Of a stretch of 64,000 nucleotides of DNA, positions 7,852 to 15,851 are shown piece after piece. The stretch lies in the NCBI RefSeq assembly GCF_001613145.1, contig NZ_BDBU01000010.1, positions 1 through 64,000 on the forward strand. The letters are read 5' to 3'. The notes beneath the pieces were generated by a model. It was not told the DNA's origin, made no database searches, and was given only the letters and a program-made list of their open reading frames with translations. Each line of letters begins with the position of its first letter. The first letter of the stretch is position 1. Source of the stretch: Nocardia jejuensis NBRC 103114. Lineage in GTDB: Bacteria > Actinomycetota > Actinomycetes > Mycobacteriales > Mycobacteriaceae. Position numbers and translations under genes: made by a program.

Positions 7852-10047
7852 TCAGGTGCTCGCCACGGCACGGGGACGTTCGTCGTCCAGGACCGGTTCG
7901 CCGAGACCGACCCGCTTCTGCACGCGCGTCATCCACGCCGGCGCCCACCAGCAGCGGTCACCGAGCAGTTTCATGGCGGCCGGGACCAGCAGCATGCGCA
8001 GAATCGTGGCGTCGATGAAGAGCGCTGCGATCATGCCGTAGGCGATGTACTGCATCATCACCAGGTCCGAGAACGCGAACGCGCCGGTGACCACCAGCAG
8101 AATCAGCGCGGCGGCGGTGATGATGCGACCCGTGTGCGCGGTGCCGGTGCGAATCGCCTCCTCGGTGGTCGCGCCCCGGGCGCGGGCCTCGACCATGCGG
8201 GACACGAGGAACACCTCGTAGTCGGTGGACAGGCCGTAGATGATCGCGATGATCAGCACCAGGACATTGGACTGGATCGGCTGCGGAGTGAAGTCGAGAA
8301 TTCCCGCGCCGTGACCCTCCACGAAGATCCAGGTCAGGATGCCGATCGTGGAGCCCAGGCCCAGAGCGCTCATGAGCGCGGCCTTGATCGGCAGGATCAG
8401 GGAGCCGAAGGTCAGGAACATCAGGATCGTGGTCAGCAGCAGAACCAGGGCGATCATCATCGGGACGCGGCTCAACAGCGCGTCGATGCTGTCCTTCTGG
8501 ATCGTCGGAACGCCGCCCACCAGGATCCTCGCGCCGTCCGGGGCGTCGAGCGAGCGCAGGTAGTCGACGGTGGCGTCGGCTTGACCGGAATCGGCGAGGA
8601 AAGCCTTGGTGCGGTAGACGTCTCGATCCGAAAGCGAGCGCGCGGGAGTCTCGAACAGGGTGGAAGCCAGTCCCGGAGCGTGATTCGCCTGGGCGACGAC
8701 GGGACCGATGGCGGTGCTGTCGTCCGAGACGATGACCAGCTCGATCGGGTCGGACTTGCGCAGTGGGAAGTACTTGTCGATCTGTTCCTGAGCGACCCGG
8801 GTCGGGCTGTCCGGCGGGAGGTACTTCTCGCTGAAGCCGCCGAACGCAAGGCTTTTCATGGGCAGGATCAACAGGATCAGCCCGAGCACCAGGGGCAGGG
8901 CGACCTTGCCCGGCCGCCGCATCACCCAGTCGGTCGCGCGACCCCAGAACCCGTTCTCGATCTCCTCGGTGGTCTTGGTGCGGCGGAATCGCTCGAATCC
9001 CAGTGCGTCCACCCGTGGTCCGAGAATCGCCAGGGCGGCGGGCAGGATGGTGATCGCGGTCAGCGCGGCGAGCGAGACGGTCGCGATCGCACCGTAAGCC
9101 ATCGACTTCAGGAATCCCTGCGGGAACAACAGCATGCCGCCGAGACTCGCGACAATCATTGTCGCGGAGAACAGTACGGTGCGCCCGGCGGTCATCACCG
9201 AACGCTTGACGGCGGTCCGGGTGTCGTAGCCGTCGGCCAGTTCCTCGCGGAAACGGCTCACGATGAACAGGCCGTAGTCGATGGCCAGGCCCAAGCCGAT
9301 CATCGAAACCACCGGGGAGACGAAGGAATTCACCTCGGTGACATTGGTCAGCACGCGTACGATACCCATCGCGCCGATCACGGTCAGGATGCCGACGATC
9401 AACGGCAGAGCCGCCGCGACGACACCGCCGAAGATGAAGAACAGCAGGACCGCGACGGCGGGGAACGCGATCAATTCCATCCGATGCGAATCGGTGGCGA
9501 TGGTGTCGTTCAAAGCCCCTGCGACACCCTGCAACCCACCGACCTGAACATCCACCCCGGGAATATCGAAGGCGTCCTTCACCTTCCGGTAGTTGTTCGT
9601 CAGGGTCGTATCGTCGCTACCGCGTATCGCGATCGACGCGATGGCGCGCTGGCGGTCGGCCGTCGCCAGCTGTGGACCGCTGGCCCGGCCGGTATCGGTG
9701 CGCCAGTACGCGCCGTTCACGCCCGAGATCTGGTCCGGATACAGGCGGGGCAGGGCATTGAGATTGTCGGTCACGGCGTGCGCGAACTGCGGATCGTCGA
9801 CGGTCAGACCCTCGGGGGCGGTGTAGAGCACCACGACATCGACATCGTGATTGCGCCCGAACGCCGAATCCGCCATCCGCGCGGCCAGGGCCGACTCCGA
9901 CGTGGGATCGTCCAGTCCGCCGGAACTCAGGTGATCTTGAACGCCCCAGCTGTACGCACCCAGACCCAGTAGGCCGGCCGCGACAATCGCGATGACCACG
10001 AACCGCCAACGACAGACGAGATCACCCCAGCGGGCGAACAGATTCAT
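7852..10047 (-). CDS. MMPL family RND-type transporter
   Basis: This is a 731-residue membrane protein starting at ATG 10047. It has the two-fold layout of MMPL/RND exporters: one N-terminal transmembrane helix, a large external loop (about residues 40-180), a block of helices, a second external loop, and a final helix block. The sequences LGLAIDYGLFIVSRFREE and YGLSTDYEVFLVSRMVE are the paired proton-relay segments typical of MMPL proteins. Members export lipids or glycolipids across the inner membrane of mycolic-acid bacteria using proton motive force. The substrate is unknown. Position beside the TetR/P450 pair hints at shared control. Confidence 0.93.
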   Translation of the reverse strand: MNLFARWGDLVCRWRFVVIAIVAAGLLGLGAYSWGVQDHLSSGGLDDPTSESALAARMADSAFGRNHDVDVVVLYTAPEGLTVDDPQFAHAVTDNLNALPRLYPDQISGVNGAYWRTDTGRASGPQLATADRQRAIASIAIRGSDDTTLTNNYRKVKDAFDIPGVDVQVGGLQGVAGALNDTIATDSHRMELIAFPAVAVLLFFIFGGVVAAALPLIVGILTVIGAMGIVRVLTNVTEVNSFVSPVVSMIGLGLAIDYGLFIVSRFREELADGYDTRTAVKRSVMTAGRTVLFSATMIVASLGGMLLFPQGFLKSMAYGAIATVSLAALTAITILPAALAILGPRVDALGFERFRRTKTTEEIENGFWGRATDWVMRRPGKVALPLVLGLILLILPMKSLAFGGFSEKYLPPDSPTRVAQEQIDKYFPLRKSDPIELVIVSDDSTAIGPVVAQANHAPGLASTLFETPARSLSDRDVYRTKAFLADSGQADATVDYLRSLDAPDGARILVGGVPTIQKDSIDALLSRVPMMIALVLLLTTILMFLTFGSLILPIKAALMSALGLGSTIGILTWIFVEGHGAGILDFTPQPIQSNVLVLIIAIIYGLSTDYEVFLVSRMVEARARGATTEEAIRTGTAHTGRIITAAALILLVVTGAFAFSDLVMMQYIAYGMIAALFIDATILRMLLVPAAMKLLGDRCWWAPAWMTRVQKRVGLGEPVLDDERPRAVAST

Positions 10048-10360
10048 ATTTCACGGTAGCAAAGGCGACAGGCGGCAAAAGGGCTCGGCGAGTAGGGATT
10101 TCGGCTCTACCTGCAATGATGCGGGGGAGTGGGGGAGGGTGATGAGAATCGCTCGGGGTTTGGGAGCGGGGTGGGGTGGGGGTGTGCGGTGGGGTGGCAA
10201 TCGTGGTGGGGCACTGGCGAGGCTGTGGACGCGGATGGTCTCTGGGGCGAGCGGGCTGTGGATAAGTAGGGGCAATGCGAACAGGCATATATTCTGAATA
10301 ACCGCAGATCAGATGCTGTTTTCGGTTCCATTTCGTGATCGTTCGCGATAGAATTAGCAC
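10048..10360. other. Intergenic region, G-rich strand then AT-richer promoter end
   Basis: These 313 bases between divergent MMPL and DUF222/HNH genes hold no convincing gene. Bases about 10125-10260 are strongly G-biased on the plus strand (runs such as GGGGTGGGGGTGTG). The last 90 bases are noticeably AT-richer than the surrounding genome. The composition change fits a foreign or recently inserted DUF222/HNH unit. Confidence 0.6.
10326..10360 (+). promoter_or_regulatory. Candidate promoter for a leaderless DUF222/HNH transcript
   Basis: A TAGAAT hexamer at 10349-10354 fits the actinobacterial -10 pattern TANNNT and ends six bases before ATG 10361. No Shine-Dalgarno sequence precedes this ATG. 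The spacing is what is expected if transcription begins at the A of the start codon. The -35 side is weak. Confidence 0.45.
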
Positions 10361-11851
10361 ATGCATTCGAACGAGATGGACACGGTGAGCGACACCGCGG
10401 GGGCCAAATTGGCTGCCGCGGTCGATGCGCTCCTGTGCACCACCTTGTCCGAACTTCCCGAAGCCTCGATCGTGGAGATGATGCGGGAGATCGAGACCAG
10501 TGAACGACGTCTCGCGGTCATGTGGAACCGGTTGATCGTGCAGATCGAAGAACGCTGCATGCCCCAACACGCTGGTGTCCGGAGTGCGGTGCGGTTCCTG
10601 GAAGAGACGTTGCGGATTTCGCATATCGAAGCGTTCTCCCGGTTCAAAGCCGCTCAGCAACTCGGCACCTGGCACGAGGTCTCGGGCCGGGAGCTGCCGC
10701 CCCTGCTGCCACACACCGCCAAAGCCCAAGAAGCAGGCGAGATTTCGCGTGATCACGCGCGCATGATCGGGAAGATCTACACGCGCCTGCCGCACGGGGT
10801 GAGCCCGGAACTCAAAGCCGAAGCCGAACAACTCATGGCCGAGCACTCCCGGATCGGCTCTCCGGATGATCTGCCCACGATCGGGCAAGGCATCTTCGCG
10901 TACGTCGACCCCGATGGCTCGCTCACTGATGATCTGGACCGAGCGCGTATGCGCGGTATCAGTTTCGGGCATACGCGTGCGGATGGGATGTCCAGGATCT
11001 CCGGGGAACTGACCCCGGCACTGCGTGCGTTGTTCGAACCGGTCCTGGCGAAACTCGCGCGTCCGGGGATGTGCAATCCCGATGATCCGCAGAGTCCGTT
11101 CGCGGATACCGATCATGTGTCCCGGGAGGTTCTGGACGCGGCCGCCAAGCGGGACTCACGGTCGGCGGCGCAGCGTAATCATGATGCGTTGCTGGCGTTC
11201 CTGCGCCCGGAGATAGGACCGGGCAAGCTGGGTTCGCATCGCGGTGTGCCGGTCTCGGCGATCTTCACGATGAGCATCGCCGAACTCGAAGACGCCGCCG
11301 GTGTGGTCACCACCGCGTCCGGGGGCACGGTGTCCATCCCCGAAGCGTTGAAGCTGGCGGAGCGGTCCAAGCCGTTCCTGGCATTGTTCGACCACCACTC
11401 GATGCCGCTGCATTTGGGACGCTCGAAGCGTTTGGCGAATTCATACCAGCGGATGGCGTTGATCGCGTCCGAGCGGGGCTGCACTCGCCCGGGCTGCAAC
11501 GCTCCGGCGACCTTGTCGGCAGCGCATCACATCACCGAGCACTCCAAGGGTGGCCCCACCGATATCGAGAACCTCACATTGGCGTGCGATGCCTGCCATG
11601 CGTTGGTGCACGACGGCCCGGGCGGCTGGAAAACGATTGTGATGGGCGAGGATTCAGAGTTCCCGGGGCGCACCGGCTGGATCGCCCCGGAGCACATCGA
11701 CCCGACCGGGACCCCGAAGGTGAACCATCGTCACCACCCGGGGGAGATGCTCGCGGCTGCTCAAGCGCGCCGTCTCGAGCGTAAGCGGCGTGAGAAAGTC
11801 TGCCGCCAGGGGTTGTTGGCGCATCGCGCGAAACCTTTCCCGCGCAGTTAG
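10361..11851 (+). CDS. DUF222 and HNH endonuclease domain protein (13E12 repeat family)
   Basis: The protein has 496 residues. The N-terminal two thirds match the DUF222 helical region of the actinobacterial 13E12 repeat family (around SHIEAFSRFKAAQQLGTWHE and GEISRDHARMIGKIYTRLP). The C-terminus has a zinc-bound HNH nuclease fold: RGCTRPGCNAP, AAHHITEHSKGG, NLTLACDACHALVH. Both Cys pairs and the catalytic His pair are present, so the nuclease is probably intact. Multicopy members occur in mycobacteria and nocardiae and are suspected to be mobile or phage-derived, but their role is not established. Flanking DNA on both sides is compositionally unlike the neighbours, and a strong hairpin follows 20 bases after the stop. 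Confidence 0.9.
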   Translation: MHSNEMDTVSDTAGAKLAAAVDALLCTTLSELPEASIVEMMREIETSERRLAVMWNRLIVQIEERCMPQHAGVRSAVRFLEETLRISHIEAFSRFKAAQQLGTWHEVSGRELPPLLPHTAKAQEAGEISRDHARMIGKIYTRLPHGVSPELKAEAEQLMAEHSRIGSPDDLPTIGQGIFAYVDPDGSLTDDLDRARMRGISFGHTRADGMSRISGELTPALRALFEPVLAKLARPGMCNPDDPQSPFADTDHVSREVLDAAAKRDSRSAAQRNHDALLAFLRPEIGPGKLGSHRGVPVSAIFTMSIAELEDAAGVVTTASGGTVSIPEALKLAERSKPFLALFDHHSMPLHLGRSKRLANSYQRMALIASERGCTRPGCNAPATLSAAHHITEHSKGGPTDIENLTLACDACHALVHDGPGGWKTIVMGEDSEFPGRTGWIAPEHIDPTGTPKVNHRHHPGEMLAAAQARRLERKRREKVCRQGLLAHRAKPFPRS

Positions 11852-12163
11852 GGCGGTCGCGCTCTGCGAAAACCCAGGTACACCGGTTCCCTTCGGGGGC
11901 TCGGTGCTGCCTGGGTTGTCCTCGTGCCCTGCCCCGCCCTGCAGTGCCGGGCTTATTCGGGCATCTCTCGACTCGAGATCTGGCTGGGTTCCGCATCTGC
12001 CGTCGTGTGCCCCCGAACAGGAAGAGCAAAAAGATGGCAGTGCTGGTCATTTCGCGTGCCGTACCCGACCTGAGCTCCCCCATTGGGAGCCGTAGTCTCT
12101 CGCCCCAGCCTGGCTGGAAGGCTGTGGTCACCTTCCACAAAAAACCGACAGGGGTCTCAGCCG
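11852..12163. other. Intergenic region between DUF222/HNH and ThrE genes, with two hairpins
   Basis: These 312 bases separate convergent genes. No coding potential is apparent and GC is lower than in the flanks, with tracts such as AAAAAACCGAC. There is a long hairpin at 11872-11916 and a second, GCTCCC-CCATT-GGGAGC, at 12074-12090. Either could terminate transcription. The T-rich stretch continues into the 3' end of the ThrE gene (to about 12240). Confidence 0.55.
11872..11916 (+). terminator. Strong interrupted hairpin after the DUF222/HNH gene
   Basis: The outer arms ACCCAGG and CCTGGGT and inner arms CACCG and CGGTG pair with short internal loops, and a CCC/GGG helix closes the tip. The structure starts 20 bases after the stop codon. 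There is no U-run, as is common for actinobacterial terminators. It could instead be a boundary structure of a mobile unit. Confidence 0.5.
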
Positions 12164-13726
12164 TCAATTGTCGAGTTTTGGTGCTCTTCCATTCTTTTCT
12201 CTTCCAGGCATCTTTTGTCTTTTGCTCTTGGAATCTTGATACCGGAAATCGAAGAACCGAGCCGTCATTCGCGGCCGCCGAATACTCCCGAACCGTTTGA
12301 TGATCCGAGGCCGCCGCAGATCTCGCGCAATCCACTCACCGAGCGTGACACCCGCCGCCAGCGCCAAACCGACCGCGAACGCGCTCAGTAATTGATTCAA
12401 CCCGATGAGCTGCTCGTCGTTCAGGAGCGCATAGAGCCCTCGATACACCCGAAGACCGGGAAGCAGCGGAGTCACACCCGCGACGACAACGACCAGAGGC
12501 GGCGTGAGAGCGCGCCGAGCCAGAAGACCACCGGCCAGACCCACGACCGTCGCCGCCGCACCAGAGGAGACGATCGGCCCGAACCCCGCCTGGGTGACCA
12601 GTAGATAGAACATGGTGGCGGCGGCGCCACTGAACGCGGCAGCCGCGAGCGCGCGCCGCTCGGCGTAGCAGGCGAGCACGAATGCCAGCGAGATCAACGC
12701 ACCGGCGATGAGCTTGAGCGGCCAATTGGTGAGGTCACGGCCCGGAGCCATGTCGACCGACGGAACCGTCAGGCTCAACAGTTCGGAGGCGCGCAGGGCG
12801 AGCGTGATGCCCGCGATGATCCCGCCGGTCATCATGACGACCTCGAGCATGCGGGCCGAGGCCGTGATCGGCGCCCCGGTGATGGCGTCCTCGACCGCGC
12901 CGACCAGCTGGAGACCGGCCAGCAACACGGTGATTCCGGCGGCGATGATCAGCGCCGGGTCCATGTTCAGATGGCTGGCATAGGTGGAGACCAGGACCGC
13001 GGGCATCGCGGCGATCATGCCGCCGACCATGTGCTGGAAGAAGAACGGAAGCCCGCGACGATTCAGCAGTCGGTTCGCGCGGTCGATGAGCATGGTGGTC
13101 GCGAAGCTGATCAGCGCGATGAGCGGGCCACCGTTGAGGAGCACGGCCACCGCCGCCGCCATGAGCGCCCAGCCGAAGGTGGCCCACCAGCGGTTGTATG
13201 GGTGCGGAGCCGAGGTGATCTCGTCGAGTGCGGCCAGCGCCTCGCCGGGCGGGGGCAGTTCCTGGCGGATTCGACGGGTCAATCGGTCCGCCGCGGCCAG
13301 CCTGGTGAAATCGAGTGAGCGATAGTGCACGACGCGCATAGTCGACGCCGGCGGCATAGCGGGGCCTCGATCGGCCGAAATACGAATCGAGTTGTAGGTG
13401 ACGTCGATATCGCAATTCGAGAGGCCATACGTGGAGGCGATGAATTCGACCTGAGTCGTGACGTCCATGACGGCGGTTCCCGCCGCCAGCATCACCTCGC
13501 CGACACGCTCGGCGAGGTCGAGAACCTGGGTGACTTTCGCATCGTCGGTGAGATCGATCGGCTGCAGCGGGGCCGGCGCCTCGGTGACGACGTCCATTGT
13601 CGACGGATTCTCGGCGACCACGCGATCTGTCACGCCGGTCAGCACCTGTCGCCACCGGCTCCGCGCGCTTCGCAAGGCCCCGGTGGTCTGGATTGCCAGG
13701 TCATTGCTCACAGTAGAAACGTACAC
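12164..13726 (-). CDS. thrE: Threonine/serine exporter family protein (ThrE-type, DUF1212)
   Basis: The protein has about 520 residues from GTG 13726; GTG 13711 is an alternative and neither has a clear ribosome site. The N-terminal soluble domain (about residues 60-190) contains the DUF1212 pattern VMLAAGTAVMDVTTQVEFIASTYG. It is followed by about ten hydrophobic segments, with the second half (TWPLKLIAGALISLAF region onward) resembling the ThrE_2 domain. Corynebacterium ThrE exports threonine and serine using proton motive force. The last 40 or so residues are a charged, Lys/Arg-rich tail encoded by AT-richer DNA, suggesting a recently acquired 3' end. It is divergent from the acyl-CoA oxidase-like gene. 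Confidence 0.88.
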   Translation of the reverse strand: MYVSTVSNDLAIQTTGALRSARSRWRQVLTGVTDRVVAENPSTMDVVTEAPAPLQPIDLTDDAKVTQVLDLAERVGEVMLAAGTAVMDVTTQVEFIASTYGLSNCDIDVTYNSIRISADRGPAMPPASTMRVVHYRSLDFTRLAAADRLTRRIRQELPPPGEALAALDEITSAPHPYNRWWATFGWALMAAAVAVLLNGGPLIALISFATTMLIDRANRLLNRRGLPFFFQHMVGGMIAAMPAVLVSTYASHLNMDPALIIAAGITVLLAGLQLVGAVEDAITGAPITASARMLEVVMMTGGIIAGITLALRASELLSLTVPSVDMAPGRDLTNWPLKLIAGALISLAFVLACYAERRALAAAAFSGAAATMFYLLVTQAGFGPIVSSGAAATVVGLAGGLLARRALTPPLVVVVAGVTPLLPGLRVYRGLYALLNDEQLIGLNQLLSAFAVGLALAAGVTLGEWIARDLRRPRIIKRFGSIRRPRMTARFFDFRYQDSKSKRQKMPGREKNGRAPKLDN

Positions 13727-13779
13727 GGGTGCGGGAGATCACCCGGTTGAGCAGACCGGCAGCGGTAATGTTTTCGAGT

Positions 13780-15744
13780 ATGGAGACCGGTAATGAGCGG
13801 ATAGCGGATCAGCTACGCGCGGCCCTCGACGGCCCCTGGCAAGAAGTGCGTGACCAGGCGCGCAAACACCTGGACGACGAGCGTCTCTACGGCGATCCCT
13901 TCCTCGATTACAAGGACGCCCGCACCCGGGTGCTGGCGCAAATGCGACTGGTGTCCGAGTTCGGATGGGCGGAGCGCGGCTTCCGCCGCGAGAACCACGG
14001 GGCTGCCGACCCCGGCGGCGCGGTCACCGCGTTGGAAATGCTGGCCTACACCGATCTGTCGCTGTGGGTGAAATGTGGTGTGCAGTGGGGACTTTTCGGC
14101 GGCGCGGTCGAAAACCTCGGCACCGAACGGCACAGCGAATACGTGCAGCGACTGCTGACCCTGGACCTGCTCGGCTGTTTCGCCATGACCGAAACGGGGC
14201 ATGGCAGCGATGTGGCCAACCTCGAGACCACCGCGACCTACGACCCCGGCACCCAGGAATTCGTGGTGCACAGCCCGACGCCCTCGGCGCGTAAGGATTA
14301 CATCGGCGGCGCGGCCGAACATGCCCGTATGGCAGCGGTTTTCGCGCAGTTGATCACCGGCGGTGAGAGCCAGGGCGTGCACTGCTTCCTGGTCCCCATC
14401 CGCGACGACGACGGCAACGATCTGCACGGCGTGACGACCTCCGACTGCGGCCTCAAGGGCGGTCTGCCGGGCGTCGACAATGGCCGAATCATGTTCGACC
14501 AGGTGCGAATTCCGCGTGAGAACCTGCTCAACCGCTACGCGGACGTGGAACCCGACGGCACCTACAGCTCCGAGATCTCCAACCCCAGCCGCCGGTTCTT
14601 CACCACCCTGGGCACGCTGGTGCGCGGCCGGGTCAGCGTCGGCGGCGCGGCGGCGGCCGGTGCGCGCGTCGCACTGAGCATCGCGATCCGCTACGCCGAG
14701 CAGCGACGGCAGTTCGCCGACCCCGACACGGGTGTCGAGACGGTCCTCATGGACTACCGCAGCCATCAGCGGCGACTGCTGCCGCTGGTCGCGAAGTCCT
14801 ACGCGCTGGCCTTCGCGCAGAACGACCTCGTGCTGCGCATGCACCTGGTGCAGACGGGACAGGTCGTGGATCCGGCGGCGCAACGCGCACTGGAGAAGCG
14901 GGCCGCCGGTTTCAAGGTCGCGCAGACCCGGCACGCCACGGACGCGATCCAGGAATGCCGCGAAGCATGCGGCGGCGCGGGGTATCTCACCGAGAACCGG
15001 CTGGTCACCCTCAAGGCCGACACCGACGTGTTCACCACCTTCGAGGGTGACAACCTGGTCCTGACCCAGCTCGTGGCGAAGGAACTGCTCACCTCCTACG
15101 CCGATGAGGTGCGCGATCTCGACGCCATGGGCTGGGTGAAGTTCGCGGCCACCGCGGCTCGCGACGTCGTGCGCGAGCGTTCCGGCGTGCGGCAGATGAT
15201 CCAGCGCCTGCGCGACCGCTCCGACGACGGCGTCGACGACGCCGATCTCTCGCGTCGGTCGGTGCAGCTGCAGCTGTTCGCGGACCGCGAGGACTACCTG
15301 GTCCGCACCGCCGGGCATCGTCTGCGGGCGCGTGCCGGGGAGACCGGTCCGTTCGAGGCGTTCAACAATGCGCAGGACCACATCCTCGCGGCGGGCAATG
15401 CCCACATCGAACGGCTCGTGCTCGAGGCGTTCATCGACGGCATCGCCGATATCGAGGATCCCGACGCGCGTGCGCTCGCGGACACCGTGTGCGACCTGTT
15501 CGTCTACTCGACCATCGAGCAGAACCAGGCGTGGTTCATCATGCACCGCTTCATGTCCGTGGAACGGGCGAAGATCGTGCGGCGCGGAGTGAATGAACTG
15601 GTGGAGCGGTTGCGCCCGTATGCCCTGACATTGGTGGAGGGTATGGGCGTCCCGGCGAGCATGCTGCACGCCGAGATGCTCCACGGCGAGGTGGCGCCGG
15701 AGATCGCCGATTCACCGGACGCTGTTGCGGCAGTACAGCATTGA
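13780..15744 (+). CDS. Acyl-CoA dehydrogenase/oxidase family protein
   Basis: The protein has about 654 residues from ATG 13780. That start is preferred because a TAATGT (-10-like) hexamer lies 8 bases upstream and no ribosome site is seen, suggesting a leaderless transcript; ATG 13768 is an alternative. Its length and layout match peroxisomal-type acyl-CoA oxidases: flavin region CFAMTETGHGSDVANLETTA, middle beta domain, helical bundle, and CREACGGAGYLTENRL followed by TFEGDN near the catalytic/flavin site. A long C-terminal helical extension (about residue 430 onward) is typical of ACOX rather than short ACADs. Its likely role is the first oxidation step of fatty acyl-CoA breakdown. Electron acceptor and chain length are unknown. 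Confidence 0.9.
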   Translation: METGNERIADQLRAALDGPWQEVRDQARKHLDDERLYGDPFLDYKDARTRVLAQMRLVSEFGWAERGFRRENHGAADPGGAVTALEMLAYTDLSLWVKCGVQWGLFGGAVENLGTERHSEYVQRLLTLDLLGCFAMTETGHGSDVANLETTATYDPGTQEFVVHSPTPSARKDYIGGAAEHARMAAVFAQLITGGESQGVHCFLVPIRDDDGNDLHGVTTSDCGLKGGLPGVDNGRIMFDQVRIPRENLLNRYADVEPDGTYSSEISNPSRRFFTTLGTLVRGRVSVGGAAAAGARVALSIAIRYAEQRRQFADPDTGVETVLMDYRSHQRRLLPLVAKSYALAFAQNDLVLRMHLVQTGQVVDPAAQRALEKRAAGFKVAQTRHATDAIQECREACGGAGYLTENRLVTLKADTDVFTTFEGDNLVLTQLVAKELLTSYADEVRDLDAMGWVKFAATAARDVVRERSGVRQMIQRLRDRSDDGVDDADLSRRSVQLQLFADREDYLVRTAGHRLRARAGETGPFEAFNNAQDHILAAGNAHIERLVLEAFIDGIADIEDPDARALADTVCDLFVYSTIEQNQAWFIMHRFMSVERAKIVRRGVNELVERLRPYALTLVEGMGVPASMLHAEMLHGEVAPEIADSPDAVAAVQH

Positions 15745-15797
15745 GAGGTTGACCACAGGTTCCTCCCGGGCCTTCCGGCGACCGTCAGGATGAGTCC

Positions 15798-15824
15798 CGT
15801 TCCCGCCCCTCGTGGGCGGGAACG
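15798..15824 (+). terminator. Perfect 11-bp hairpin between the acyl-CoA oxidase-like and MMPL genes
   Basis: CGTTCCCGCCC (15798-15808) pairs perfectly with GGGCGGGAACG (15814-15824) around a five-base loop. It lies 53 bases after the upstream stop and 27 before the MMPL start. It probably terminates the upstream gene or insulates the two. Confidence 0.65.
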
Positions 15825-15851
15825 ATCGCGATGAGGCGAAGGGGAGTCCCC

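Noticed and set aside
7285..9972. Plus-strand open frame of about 895 codons opposite the MMPL gene
   Set aside because: It is antisense of a clear MMPL transporter and of the TetR gene in another frame; composition is Arg/Gln/Asp-rich with no family likeness.
10361..11916. HNH gene with a neighbouring structured hairpin as a HEARO/IscB (RNA-guided) system
   Set aside because: The protein is DUF222 plus HNH with no RuvC-like domain or arginine bridge helix, and the hairpin is short and 3' of the gene.
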